From the NCBI GenBank assembly GCA_934438085.1, contig CAKSBC010000008.1:1-64000 (forward strand): a stretch of DNA of 64,000 nt, read 5' to 3'. The position numbers were made by a program, and so were the translations under genes. Shown in pieces: positions 25,101-33,588 of the stretch (positions within the stretch are counted from its first letter, which is position 1; each line of letters begins with the position of its first letter). The DNA is from an uncultured Lachnospiraceae bacterium (GTDB lineage Bacteria; Bacillota; Clostridia; Lachnospirales; Lachnospiraceae). The notes beneath the pieces were generated by a model. That model ran no database searches. It had not been told where the DNA came from and saw nothing but the letters and a program-made list of their open reading frames with translations.

Positions 25101-25799
25101 ATGAAAAGAGGTAAGAAATATCTTGAGAACGTGAAGAAGTTTGATCGCGCTCTTCAGTATGATAAGGATGAAGCTATCAAGATTGCAAAAGAGAATGCTT
25201 CAGCAAAGTTTGACGAGACAATGGAGCTTCACATAAGAACAGGCTGCGACGGACGTAAGGCTGATCAGCAGATCCGTGGTTCAGTAGTTCTTCCTAACGG
25301 AACAGGTAAGAAGGTTCGTATCCTTGTATTCGCAAAGGGACCTAAGGCTGACGAGGCACTCGCAGCTGGCGCTGATTTCGTAGGAGCAGAGGAGCTTATT
25401 CCAAGAATCCAGAATGACGGTTGGTTCGACTACGATGTAGTTGTTGCTACACCTGACATGATGGGTGTTGTAGGACGTCTCGGTAAGGTTCTCGGACCTA
25501 AGGGACTTATGCCAAACCCTAAGGCAGGAACAGTTACAATGGATATCACAAAGGCTATCCATGACATCAAGGCCGGACAGATCGAGTACAGACTTGACAA
25601 GGCAAACATCATCCATGTTCCTTTCGGAAAGGCATCTTTCACAGAGGAGCAGCTTGCTGAGAACTTCCAGACAATCCTTGATGCTGTAAATAAGGCTAGA
25701 CCACAGGCTCTTAAGGGCGCATTCATCAAGAGTGCAGTTGTTACATCAACAATGGGACCTGGAGTACGTCTTAACGTATCTAAGCTTGTTAACGGCTAA
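25101..25799 (+). CDS. rplA: 50S ribosomal protein L1
   Basis: A 232-residue protein with the signature region ATPDMMGVVGRLGKVLGPKG and LMPNPKAGTVT. It forms the mobile L1 stalk on the large subunit that handles deacylated tRNA, and in many bacteria it represses the rplK-rplA mRNA. GGGAGG lies 9 bp upstream. A terminator follows at 25915, which separates it from rplJ. Confidence 0.97.
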   Translation: MKRGKKYLENVKKFDRALQYDKDEAIKIAKENASAKFDETMELHIRTGCDGRKADQQIRGSVVLPNGTGKKVRILVFAKGPKADEALAAGADFVGAEELIPRIQNDGWFDYDVVVATPDMMGVVGRLGKVLGPKGLMPNPKAGTVTMDITKAIHDIKAGQIEYRLDKANIIHVPFGKASFTEEQLAENFQTILDAVNKARPQALKGAFIKSAVVTSTMGPGVRLNVSKLVNG

Positions 25800-25914
25800 T
25801 TATAATCAGACCATCACAGGGCAGCTGACACCGGTCATGACATGAAAGCTTGATGCTTGACCGAATAAGTTGTCAAATGGGTGGAAAATATCATTTCGAT
25901 ATACAACATGCAAT

Positions 25915-25957
25915 AAAAGACGTGTAAAGGTGAGTGATCATGTTTATGCGTCTTTTC
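25915..25957 (+). terminator. Terminator after rplA
   Basis: AAAAGACG (25915-25922) pairs with CGTCTTTT (25949-25956), with an inner GTAAA/TTTAT extension. The rest of the 25800-26110 gap holds nothing I can identify; a small ORF across it overlaps this terminator and is rejected. Confidence 0.7.
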
Positions 25958-26111
25958 TGTATTCTTTTATTTTTTACCAAATATTGGAGAAGAGCTGGAT
26001 AAGTGTTAATTTGTCTTCATGTCAAAGAAAACATTATAATGACTTTCTTAAATAGAAGATATAAGTATCGATAAAAATACAAATGCAATAAATACATTAA
26101 AGCTTTCAAGC

Positions 26112-26140
26112 TTGACACACCCGGTCGCGTGTGCTACTAT
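26112..26140 (+). promoter_or_regulatory. Promoter of the rplJ-rplL operon
   Basis: TTGACA (26112-26117), 17-bp spacer, TACTAT (26135-26140; an overlapping TATAAT lies 3 bp later). It is immediately upstream of the L10 leader. Confidence 0.7.
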
Positions 26141-26152
26141 AATTAAGCTTTA

Positions 26153-26222
26153 ACTGCCGAAGACAGCAGGTGCTCTGTTTATAGCGGAGCGTAAGAACTA
26201 CAACGCCTGCCGAGGAATGAGA
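26153..26222 (+). promoter_or_regulatory. L10 ribosomal protein leader RNA
   Basis: The conserved arms CTGCCGAAGACAGCAGGTG (26153-26171) and CGCCTGCCGAGGAATGAGAG (26204-26223) flank a hairpin, matching the L10 leader family in which the L10-L7/L12 complex binds its own mRNA and causes premature termination. A terminator follows before rplJ. Confidence 0.88.
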
Positions 26223-26238
26223 GTGTTTATGATTTCAT

Positions 26239-26271
26239 CTCCATGTCCTTTGGCATGGAGTTTTCTTTTTT
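26239..26271 (+). terminator. Attenuator terminator of the L10 leader
   Basis: CTCCATG (26239-26245) pairs with CATGGAG (26254-26260), followed by TTTTCTTTTTT. It is the regulated terminator between the leader and rplJ. Confidence 0.88.
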
Positions 26272-26312
26272 CTGCAGTTAGAAAGCGGAAAAATTACAGG
26301 AGGTAAAAGAAC

Positions 26313-26819
26313 ATGGCTAAGGTTGAACTTAAACAGCCTATAGTTGATGAGATCAAGGGTCTTCTTGACGGAGCTCAGGCTGCCGTAACAGTACAGTATC
26401 TCGGAATCACTGTTGATCAGGATACAAAGCTTCGTAAGGAGCTTCGTGAGAACGGTGTTTCATATAAGGTATTCAAGAATACACTCATTAACAGAGCTGT
26501 AGCTGGAACCGAGTTCGAGGGTATAGTTGCTGATCTTAAGGGATCAACAGCTCTTGCAACATCAAAGACAGATGCAACAGCACCTGCAAGAATCATTGCA
26601 AAGTACGCTAAGAACATCGAGTGTCTTAACCTTAAGGGTGGTGTTGTTGAAGGCACATATTATGATGCTGCCGGCATGACACAGATCGCTGCTGTTCCTT
26701 CAAGAGAAGAACTTCTTTCAAGATTCCTTGGATCAATGCAGTCACCTATCACCAACTTTGCAAGAGTGCTTAATCAGATCGCTGAAAAGGGCGGCGAGGC
26801 AGCACCTGCAGCAGAATAA
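26313..26819 (+). CDS. rplJ: 50S ribosomal protein L10
   Basis: A 168-residue protein that anchors the L7/L12 stalk. The N-terminus (KVELKQPIVDEIKGLLDGAQ) and FKNTLINRAV, SREELLSRFLGSMQSPI are typical; the C-terminal helix ends in an alanine-rich tail that binds L7/L12 dimers. CAGGAGG precedes the ATG by 10 bp. Confidence 0.96.
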   Translation: MAKVELKQPIVDEIKGLLDGAQAAVTVQYLGITVDQDTKLRKELRENGVSYKVFKNTLINRAVAGTEFEGIVADLKGSTALATSKTDATAPARIIAKYAKNIECLNLKGGVVEGTYYDAAGMTQIAAVPSREELLSRFLGSMQSPITNFARVLNQIAEKGGEAAPAAE

Positions 26820-26885
26820 TTTATTATTCTTACTATTTATTCGAAGAGCCGCAAAGCGGCAAACTAATTTCAGGAGGACATTACA

Positions 26886-27257
26886 ATGGCAAAATTAACT
26901 ACAGCTGAGTTTATCGAAGCTATTAAGGAACTGTCAGTATTAGAGCTCAATGACCTTGTAAAGGCATGTGAGGAGGAATTCGGCGTATCTGCAGCAGCAG
27001 GCGTTGTAGTTGCAGCAGCAGGCCCTGCAGCAGCAGCTGAGGAGAAGACAGACTTCGACGTAGAGCTTACAGAGGTAGGCAGCGAGAAGATCAAGGTTAT
27101 CAAGGTAGTTCGTGAGATCACAGGTCTCGGACTTAAGGAAGCTAAGGATCTCGTTGAGTCAGCTCCAAAGGTTATCAAGGAAGCAGCTGACAAGGCTACA
27201 GCAGAGGGAATCCAGAAGCAGCTTGAGGAAGTTGGAGCTAAGGTTACTCTTAAGTAA
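26886..27257 (+). CDS. rplL: 50S ribosomal protein L7/L12
   Basis: A 123-residue stalk protein: N-terminal dimerisation helices (EFIEAIKELSVLELNDLVKA), an alanine-rich hinge (AAAGVVVAAAGPAAAAEE), and the C-terminal domain with EKIKVIKVVREITGLGLKEA that recruits translation GTPases. CAGGAGG precedes it. A terminator follows and rpoB does not, unlike the usual rplJL-rpoBC order. Confidence 0.97.
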   Translation: MAKLTTAEFIEAIKELSVLELNDLVKACEEEFGVSAAAGVVVAAAGPAAAAEEKTDFDVELTEVGSEKIKVIKVVREITGLGLKEAKDLVESAPKVIKEAADKATAEGIQKQLEEVGAKVTLK

Positions 27258-27278
27258 TTTAACGCACAGCGAAATTAT

Positions 27279-27326
27279 AAAGGACATCGTTCATGAGTTT
27301 ACTCCGGGACGTATGTCCTTTTTTAT
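27279..27326 (+). terminator. Terminator after rplL
   Basis: AAAGGACAT (27279-27287) pairs with ATGTCCTTT (27313-27321), followed by more T. The remaining 260 bp to the next gene are AT-rich; a TATAAT at 27537-27542 is a likely -10 box for the next gene but no good -35 was found. Confidence 0.8.
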
Positions 27327-27587
27327 TATCTGTATAAACTGGATTTTAATCGTTGATAAACAGATAAGATGATGCATTTAACTGGTTTTTATGCTTTAAA
27401 ATGAAAAAAACGGTGGCGGAAAAAAATAACGCTAAATTAAGAACTTGGTAAGAATATTTTTTGTGAATTTTGCATATCTTAAACAAATTCACAAATGCTT
27501 TATTTGTACGTAAGGACTTGATCACAATTACTCCTGTATAATATTAAATGTTTGCACACAAATTATTTTTTATAAGGAGTATGTTTT

Positions 27588-28232
27588 TTGATTAAGAATA
27601 AAGCTATAACAGGCATTTTGATGATGTCAATGGTTCTGACATTTACAATAACCTCAGTAGCCGCACCTAATAACAATGATATTCAGATCTCAGAAAGCGT
27701 TGAAGCTGATAATGACAATACAATAGCTAAGCTTGCAGATGCTTCAACCACTAATGAGAGCGGCACAGAAAGATACGAAAACAGAATAATATATGCAGCA
27801 AATCTAAATTATGATACAAACAGTAACGAAGTATTAACAGAAGAGGCCGAAGAAGAGGCTGTAGAAGAAACGATTCAGGAACCTGTAAGCATGGGTTCAA
27901 GCGTTATAGCCTTTGCAAAACAGTTTTTGGGCGGAAGATATCGTTACAGCGGAACAAGTCTTACTAACGGAACCGATTGTTCAGGGTTCACAATGTCTGT
28001 ATACAAGAATTTCGGAATTTCACTTCCACATTCATCAAGAGCACAGAGAAATGTAGGCGTTAAGGTCAGCAGTCTTGCAGAGGCCAAGGCCGGAGACATT
28101 ATCTGCTACAGCGGTCATGTTGCCTTGTATATGGGTGATGGTCAGGTCATCCATGCTTTGAATGAGAAAAAGGGAATTACTATCTCTAATGCCAATTACA
28201 ACCACATTCTTGACATAAGAAGAGTTGTATAA
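27588..28232 (+). CDS. Secreted NlpC/P60 peptidoglycan hydrolase
   Basis: A 214-residue exported protein starting at TTG 27588, 8 bp after AAGGAG; the ATG at 27581 is out of frame. A signal peptide (about 1-26, ending SVAA) is followed by about 80 acidic, low-complexity residues and a C-terminal NlpC/P60 domain from about 104. The catalytic cysteine is in GTDCSGF, the histidine in GHVALYMG, and the third polar residue in QVIHAL. Such enzymes cut the gamma-D-Glu-diamino acid bond in stem peptides and work in wall turnover or cell separation. No wall-binding repeat is present; the acidic stretch may be a spacer. Confidence 0.88.
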   Translation: MIKNKAITGILMMSMVLTFTITSVAAPNNNDIQISESVEADNDNTIAKLADASTTNESGTERYENRIIYAANLNYDTNSNEVLTEEAEEEAVEETIQEPVSMGSSVIAFAKQFLGGRYRYSGTSLTNGTDCSGFTMSVYKNFGISLPHSSRAQRNVGVKVSSLAEAKAGDIICYSGHVALYMGDGQVIHALNEKKGITISNANYNHILDIRRVV

Positions 28233-28265
28233 CATTATAAACAGCAAAATAGGTTCATTTGAATA

Positions 28266-28305
28266 AATTTTTCAACGACTTCTAACCAGGCGGTTGTTGA
28301 AAATT
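28266..28305 (+). terminator. Hairpin after the NlpC/P60 gene
   Basis: AATTTTTCAAC pairs with GTTGAAAATT across a 19-nt loop. No strong T-run follows, so termination is probably weak. Confidence 0.4.
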
Positions 28306-28367
28306 CAAAGAAATGATAGAATACCATCTGTAATTAGACAATAATCTTTATATACGGAGCTGAGACA

Positions 28368-28973
28368 ATGAAGGTTATAACATTAAGCAGAGAATACGGA
28401 GCAGGCGGTCACACCATAGGTAAAGCAGTAGCTAAGAAGCTGAATATACCTTTCTATGATAAGGATATTATCAGAAATGCTGCAAAAGCATCAGGCATAG
28501 AGCTTGACCTTGTCGAAGAAGAGGGCGAGGATATGTCAAAGATAGAAACTATCATGACTGCTATCAGTAATCTCTCAAGCGGATATTATAATGATACCCA
28601 CGAGAAGCTTGTTGAAATACAGAAGGCTATAATCGTTAACTATGCAAAGCAGGGCCCTTGCGTAATACTCGGACGCTGTGCTGATGATATTCTTCTTAAT
28701 GCAGGCATTGACTGTATTAATGTATTCATCTATGCAGATGAACTTCACCGTGCAAAAAGGGTAGCTGAGCTTATCGGTACCGATGATGTTAATCAGGTAA
28801 GAAAAACAATGCTGAAGAAGGATGAGGCAAGACATAACTATTTCCATCATTTTACAGGTAAGAAATGGGGCTTCAGCAGCAATTATCATATTTGCCTTGA
28901 TTCCGGATTCCTCGGATATGACAAATGTACTGATATTATTGTAGATATTGCAAAGGATCAGGATAATAGGTGA
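28368..28973 (+). CDS. Cytidylate kinase-like family protein
   Basis: A 201-residue P-loop protein of the cytidylate-kinase-like family. The N-terminus MKVITLSREYGAGGHTIGKA contains the nucleotide-binding loop SREYGAGG, and the core YDKDIIRNAAKASG, CVILGRCADDIL and RVAELIG follow the kinase fold. It is a paralogue of the classical Cmk and is common in Lachnospiraceae; its natural substrate is not known to me. GGAG lies 8 bp before the ATG. A rhodanese gene follows 6 bp later and is co-transcribed. Confidence 0.82.
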   Translation: MKVITLSREYGAGGHTIGKAVAKKLNIPFYDKDIIRNAAKASGIELDLVEEEGEDMSKIETIMTAISNLSSGYYNDTHEKLVEIQKAIIVNYAKQGPCVILGRCADDILLNAGIDCINVFIYADELHRAKRVAELIGTDDVNQVRKTMLKKDEARHNYFHHFTGKKWGFSSNYHICLDSGFLGYDKCTDIIVDIAKDQDNR

Positions 28974-28979
28974 TAGATA

Positions 28980-29294
28980 GTGGGCTATAAAAAGTTGAGC
29001 TTTAAGCAGGCAAGAGAACTGCTTGACTCAGAGCCTCAGTGTGTCATGCTGGATGTCAGAGATGAGGAAGAATATATCACCGGACATCCTACAGAGGCTG
29101 AGCTTTTGCCGGTCGACTGTATAAATGAAGAAACGATAGCAGAGTTTGTGAAAACAAAGGATACTCCTGTTATTGTTTACTGCAGGACAGGAGCCAGGAG
29201 TCAGGAGGCTGCAGAATATCTTGCAAGTATAGGCTATACAAGAGTCTATGATCTCGGCAGTCTGATAGGCTGGCCGTACAGCAGAATGGTTTAA
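28980..29294 (+). CDS. Rhodanese-like domain protein
   Basis: A 104-residue single rhodanese domain starting at GTG 28980, with AGGTGA overlapping the preceding stop. The active loop is VYCRTGARSQEAAEYL with the catalytic cysteine before RTGARS; LDVRDEEEYITGHP is the conserved N-terminal block. It could carry sulfur as a persulfide. Partner not evident. Confidence 0.88.
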   Translation: MGYKKLSFKQARELLDSEPQCVMLDVRDEEEYITGHPTEAELLPVDCINEETIAEFVKTKDTPVIVYCRTGARSQEAAEYLASIGYTRVYDLGSLIGWPYSRMV

Positions 29295-29403
29295 TCATTT
29301 GTCTGCAAAATATTTATTTTCAAAATACTGCTTTACAGACGGTATCGCTTGTAGTAGTATGTAAATGCTTACAGTTATTATGTTAGCTGTAATACAATTT
29401 AAT

Positions 29404-29513
29404 AATCTTCAGGGCGGGGTGTGATTCCCCACCGGTGGTATAGCCCACGAGCGTAACAGCATGATGCGGTGTGATTCCGCAGCCGACAGTATAGTCTGGA
29501 TGGAAGAAGATAG
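29404..29513 (+). promoter_or_regulatory. FMN riboswitch (RFN element)
   Basis: The conserved blocks are all visible: AATCTTCAGGGCGGGGTG, ATTCCCCACCGGTGG, AGCCCACGAGC, GATTCCGCAGCCGACAG and GGATGGAAGAAGAT. It senses FMN and represses the ribDEBAH operon that follows. A terminator with T-run lies 40 nt downstream. Confidence 0.96.
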
Positions 29514-29553
29514 AACAAAGGATAATATTATCTTTTATTTTTTGTGTATTCGT

Positions 29554-29585
29554 CGCGCCCCGATTTTTCTCGGGGTGCGTTTTTG
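29554..29585 (+). terminator. FMN riboswitch terminator
   Basis: GCGCCCCGA pairs with CGGGGTGC around TTTTTCT, followed by GTTTTTG. It is the expected expression platform of the FMN riboswitch. Confidence 0.8.
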
Positions 29586-29778
29586 ATTTTAAGAGACATG
29601 GGAGCTTTATTTTATTGCCTGTAATCTTAAATACACAGAAAATGGCTTTATGCGTACGGATATTGTTTAAAATTTATGCTGCCAAATTATAAGCGGTATT
29701 AAAATGCTGTGTGTCATAATGCAAAAAAGTATGAATGAAATTCATGATCAGAGATATTATTCCGTAAACTAAGATCCA

Positions 29779-29808
29779 AGCCCTGTGATTATTCACAAGG
29801 CTTTTTTA
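29779..29808 (+). terminator. Second terminator, 20 bp before ribD
   Basis: AAGCC-c-TGTGA pairs with TCACA-a-GGCTT, followed by TTTTTT. It lies between the riboswitch terminator and ribD. The 190 bp between the two terminators are AT-rich and hold no gene. Confidence 0.7.
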
Positions 29809-29828
29809 TTTGTAAAACAGGAGCGGAT

Positions 29829-30953
29829 ATGACTGACAGAGAATATATGTTAAGAGCTATTGAGCTTGCGAAGCTCGGAAGCGGTCATACATCACCAAAC
29901 CCTATGGTAGGCGCAGTAGTAGTAAAGGACGGAAATATTATTGCAGAGGACTATCATCATCGCTGCGGCGAGTTTCACGCAGAAAGAAACGCATTATTAA
30001 AATGCGGAGAGGAAGCAAAGGGAGCGGTTATATATGTGACATTGGAGCCATGCTGTCATTACGGAAAAACTCCGCCGTGTACTGAAATTATTATAGAAAA
30101 AGGCATAAAAAAGGTGATCATAGGTTCAAGAGATCCGAATCCTCTTGTAGCAGGAAAAGGTGCTGAAATACTTAAGGAACATGGCATTGAGGTTATAGAG
30201 GACTTCATGAGAGCCGAGTGTGATGAAATAAATACAGTTTTTCTGCACTATATAAAAGATAAACAGCCTTATACGGTGATGAAGTATGCAATGACTCTCG
30301 ACGGCAAAATTGCTGCGTATACCGGAAAATCAAAGTGGATAACCGGCGAAGAAGCAAGAGAATATGTGCATAAACAAAGAGCTTCATATGCATCGATCAT
30401 GGCCGGTATAGGAACAGTACTTGCAGACGATCCAATGCTTAACGCTCGCTTTGAAGGAGCACATCAGCCGCTCAGAGTAATATGTGACAGCAGGCTGAGG
30501 ATACCGGAGGAAAGCAATATCTGCAAAACGGCAGAGCAATATAAAACTATAGTTGCCTGTGCTATGAATGCAGATGAGTTTGAAATAAGTGAAAAAAGGA
30601 AGAGACTTTCTGAGCTTGGCATTGAGGTATGGAATCTTCCGGCAGCAGATGAAAACGGGCATTTAGGTGTTGATCTTAAGGCATTAAAGACAAGGCTTGG
30701 AGCACAGGGAATAGATTCGATATATATAGAAGGCGGCGGAACACTTAATTTTGCGGCACTTAAGGCAGGTATAGTCGATCATGTCTGTGCATTTATAGCA
30801 CCGAAGCTATTCGGTGGAAAGGATGCAAAAACACCTGTTGAAGGACTCGGAGTAAGTTCACCGGATGAAGCCTTTATGCTTAAAAATATGAAGCTCAACA
30901 GGCTTGGTGAGGATCTGATGCTTGAGTATGACGTTGAGCACAAAGACATTTGA
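29829..30953 (+). CDS. ribD: Bifunctional riboflavin biosynthesis deaminase/reductase
   Basis: A 374-residue protein carrying out the second and third steps of riboflavin synthesis. The N-terminal deaminase has the zinc motif HAERNAL and CCHYGKTPPC; the C-terminal reductase begins with TVMKYAMTLDGKIA, then TGEEAREYVHKQR and VEGGGTLNFAAL-like EGGGTLN. AGGAG precedes the ATG. First gene of the rib operon. Confidence 0.95.
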   Translation: MTDREYMLRAIELAKLGSGHTSPNPMVGAVVVKDGNIIAEDYHHRCGEFHAERNALLKCGEEAKGAVIYVTLEPCCHYGKTPPCTEIIIEKGIKKVIIGSRDPNPLVAGKGAEILKEHGIEVIEDFMRAECDEINTVFLHYIKDKQPYTVMKYAMTLDGKIAAYTGKSKWITGEEAREYVHKQRASYASIMAGIGTVLADDPMLNARFEGAHQPLRVICDSRLRIPEESNICKTAEQYKTIVACAMNADEFEISEKRKRLSELGIEVWNLPAADENGHLGVDLKALKTRLGAQGIDSIYIEGGGTLNFAALKAGIVDHVCAFIAPKLFGGKDAKTPVEGLGVSSPDEAFMLKNMKLNRLGEDLMLEYDVEHKDI

Positions 30954-30989
30954 CTTGATATATAAATTTTCGGGAAAGAAGGAAAACGA

Positions 30990-31688
30990 ATGTTTACCGG
31001 AATAGTTGAAGAAAAAGGTACAGTCAAGCGTATCACGAGCGGTTCCTCGGAATGCAGTATAGAGCTTTACGCAAAAAAGGTGCTTGAGGGTACGCAGATA
31101 GGAGACAGCATAGCCGTAAACGGAGTTTGTCTGACTGTAACAGCGATGGGACATGATTGGTTCAGAGCAGATGTAATGCCTGAAACGATCAGAAGAAGCA
31201 GCTTGGGAGATCTGAAGCCGGGCAGTAAAGCCGATCTTGAGAGGGCAATGGCTGCAGGCGGAAGATTCGGAGGACATATAGTTTCCGGTCATATTGACGG
31301 GACCGGAGTTATAAAGGAGCTTCGCCATGAAGGTAATGCTGTGTGGGTGAGGATAACGACACCACAGAGTATTTTGAGACTGATAGTGGAAAAAGGCTCG
31401 ATAACGATAGATGGAATCAGTCTTACGGTGGCAGGACTCGGAAATGATTATTTTGAAGTTTCAGTAATACCGCATACGGCATCTGAGACAGTGCTCCTGG
31501 ATAAAAAGGTCGGAGACAGAGTCAATCTGGAAAATGACATTGTCGGGAAATATGTCGAAAGATTGATGAGTGCATATAATCCTAATGGCAAAGTCGCAGG
31601 AGCGGGAGCTGCAGATGCTTCAAATGCCGAAAGCACATCAGGCACAGGCGGCATTACATTGGAATTCTTAGAAAAATACGGTTTTTAA
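30990..31688 (+). CDS. ribE: Riboflavin synthase alpha subunit
   Basis: A 232-residue enzyme that dismutates 6,7-dimethyl-8-ribityllumazine to riboflavin. The internal duplication is visible: MFTGIVEEKGTV with DSIAVNGVCLTV, then GHIVSGHIDGTG with GSITIDGISLTVAG. It is somewhat longer than usual because of a glycine/alanine/serine-rich linker (about 190-220) and a short C-terminal tail LEFLEKYGF. GAAAGAAGG precedes the ATG. The symbol follows Bacillus usage (also called ribC in enterics). Confidence 0.94.
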   Translation: MFTGIVEEKGTVKRITSGSSECSIELYAKKVLEGTQIGDSIAVNGVCLTVTAMGHDWFRADVMPETIRRSSLGDLKPGSKADLERAMAAGGRFGGHIVSGHIDGTGVIKELRHEGNAVWVRITTPQSILRLIVEKGSITIDGISLTVAGLGNDYFEVSVIPHTASETVLLDKKVGDRVNLENDIVGKYVERLMSAYNPNGKVAGAGAADASNAESTSGTGGITLEFLEKYGF

Positions 31689-31749
31689 GAAAATAACTAA
31701 AAAAATACAGAAATTAATTTTTCGGAGCTTTACAAAGGAGTTTAAAAAT

Positions 31750-32964
31750 ATGGAAAGACAGTTCAACACTATAGAGGAGGCGCTCGAGGATCTCAGAGCC
31801 GGTAAGGTTATTATCTGTACCGATGATCCGGACAGAGAAAATGAGGGTGATTTCATATGTGCGGCACGCTATGCGACAACTGAAAATGTCAATTTCATGG
31901 CAAGCTATGCCAAGGGTCTTATATGCACACCTATGTCATATGAGCTCGCACATAAGCTTAACCTTCCTCAGATGGTGAGTGAGAATACAGACAATCACTG
32001 TACAGCATTTACAGTTTCAATAGATCACGTAGATACTACAACAGGTATTTCAGCAGAGGAAAGAGGTTACACTGCAAGAAAGTGCATCGATCCTGAAACC
32101 AAGCCTGAGGATTTCAGACGTCCGGGACACATGTTCCCGCTTGTTGCAAGAAAGGGCGGAGTTTTAGTAAGAAACGGACACACTGAGGCAACCGTAGACC
32201 TTTGCAGACTTGCAGGACTTGAAGAATGCGGACTCTGCTGTGAAATCATGAGAGATGACGGAACAATGATGCGTACAAGTGAGCTTTGGGAGCTGGCTGA
32301 CCGCTTCGGGCTCAAGTTTATCAATATACATGATCTTCAGAATTATTTAAGAAGAAATGAGATCCATATGCATTGTGAAGCAGATGCGAAGCTTCCTACA
32401 GCATACGGAGATTTCCAGATAAAGGGCTTTGTAAATGATATAAGCGGAGAGCATCACATTGCACTTGTATGCGGTGATATCGGAGACGGAGAGGATATTC
32501 TTGTAAGAGTTCACTCGGAATGTCTCACAGGCGATGTATTCGGATCAAGCCGCTGTGATTGCGGAGCACAGCTTCATAAGGCTATGGAGCTTATACAAAA
32601 GGAAGGCCGCGGAGTTATCCTTTACATGCGTCAGGAAGGCAGAGGCATAGGACTTATCAACAAGCTTAAGGCTTATGAGCTTCAGGAGCACGGAAGAGAC
32701 ACTGTCGAAGCCAACGTTGAGCTTGGCTTTGCACCTGATTTAAGAGAGTACTGGTCAGGAGCGCAGATGCTTCAGAGCCTTAACATTAAATCAGTAAGAC
32801 TTTTAACAAATAACCCTAGCAAGATCTACGGGTTAGAGGGCTTTGACTTCGTAATAAAGGAGAGAGTTCCTATTGAGATCGAGCCGCAGAAATACGACAG
32901 ACAGTATTTAAAGACAAAGCAGGAAAAAATGGGCCACGTATTCAAAAATATAAGCCTTGACTGA
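31750..32964 (+). CDS. ribBA: Bifunctional 3,4-DHBP synthase / GTP cyclohydrolase II
   Basis: A 404-residue fusion providing both riboflavin precursors. The N-terminal half is 3,4-dihydroxy-2-butanone 4-phosphate synthase: DDPDRENEGDFICAA, TTTGISAEERGYT, RPGHMFPL and GHTEATVDLCRLAG. The C-terminal half is GTP cyclohydrolase II: VRVHSECLTGDVFGSSRCDC with the zinc cysteines, YMRQEGRGIGLINKLKAYEL and LLTNNPSKIYGLEGF. AAAGGAG precedes the ATG. Confidence 0.96.
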   Translation: MERQFNTIEEALEDLRAGKVIICTDDPDRENEGDFICAARYATTENVNFMASYAKGLICTPMSYELAHKLNLPQMVSENTDNHCTAFTVSIDHVDTTTGISAEERGYTARKCIDPETKPEDFRRPGHMFPLVARKGGVLVRNGHTEATVDLCRLAGLEECGLCCEIMRDDGTMMRTSELWELADRFGLKFINIHDLQNYLRRNEIHMHCEADAKLPTAYGDFQIKGFVNDISGEHHIALVCGDIGDGEDILVRVHSECLTGDVFGSSRCDCGAQLHKAMELIQKEGRGVILYMRQEGRGIGLINKLKAYELQEHGRDTVEANVELGFAPDLREYWSGAQMLQSLNIKSVRLLTNNPSKIYGLEGFDFVIKERVPIEIEPQKYDRQYLKTKQEKMGHVFKNISLD

Positions 32965-33010
32965 TAACAAAATAAATAAACATTTTAAACGATTCGAAAG
33001 GAAAAAAGAT

Positions 33011-33484
33011 ATGAGCATTAATGTAATTGAGGGTAAGGTAGTAGCATCTGAGGGTATGAAGGTAGGCATCGTTGCTTCACGTTTCAACAGCTTTATAGTT
33101 CAGAAGCTTCTTGAGGGCGCTGTTGACGGACTTGTAAGACACGGAGTTGAAGAAAAAAATATAGATGCATGCTGGGTACCTGGTGCTTTTGAGATTCCTA
33201 TTACAGCAGAAAAAATGGCTGCAAGCGGCAAGTATGATGCAGTAATATGTGTAGGAGCAGTTATAAGAGGTGCTACAACACATTATGAGCTTGTAGTTAA
33301 TGAGACAGCTAAGGGTATCGCTCAGGTTGAGTTCAAGACAGGCGTACCTGTAATGTTCGGAGTTATCACAACAGAGAACATCGAGCAGGCTATCGAGAGA
33401 GCCGGATCAAAGGCAGGCAATAAGGGCTATGACTGTGCACTTTCAGCCATTGAGATGGTTAATCTCATGAAGCAGATCGGCTGA
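33011..33484 (+). CDS. ribH: 6,7-dimethyl-8-ribityllumazine synthase
   Basis: A 157-residue enzyme, shell-forming in many bacteria. Conserved blocks: IVASRFNSFIVQKLLEGA, WVPGAFEIPITAEKMA, CVGAVIRGATTHYELVVNE with the catalytic histidine, and FGVITTENIEQAIERAGSKA. The start at 33011 has AAAGGA upstream; the longer frame from 32957 is not needed. Last gene of the rib operon; a terminator follows. Confidence 0.96.
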   Translation: MSINVIEGKVVASEGMKVGIVASRFNSFIVQKLLEGAVDGLVRHGVEEKNIDACWVPGAFEIPITAEKMAASGKYDAVICVGAVIRGATTHYELVVNETAKGIAQVEFKTGVPVMFGVITTENIEQAIERAGSKAGNKGYDCALSAIEMVNLMKQIG

Positions 33485-33513
33485 TCTTAAGATATTTATA
33501 AAATATACGGTAA

Positions 33514-33556
33514 AGACTGCCGCAGTGAGAAATTTAACTTAGCTGCGGCAGTTTTA
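33514..33556 (+). terminator. Terminator after ribH
   Basis: ACTGCCGCAG (33516-33525) pairs with CTGCGGCAGT (33543-33552), followed by TTTAT. Confidence 0.82.
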
Positions 33557-33588
33557 TCATTAAAAATATCCGAAAAGGGGATGGAATA

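Noticed and set aside
25870..26055. 61-residue ORF between rplA and rplJ
   Set aside because: It overlaps the rplA terminator and has no ribosome binding site.
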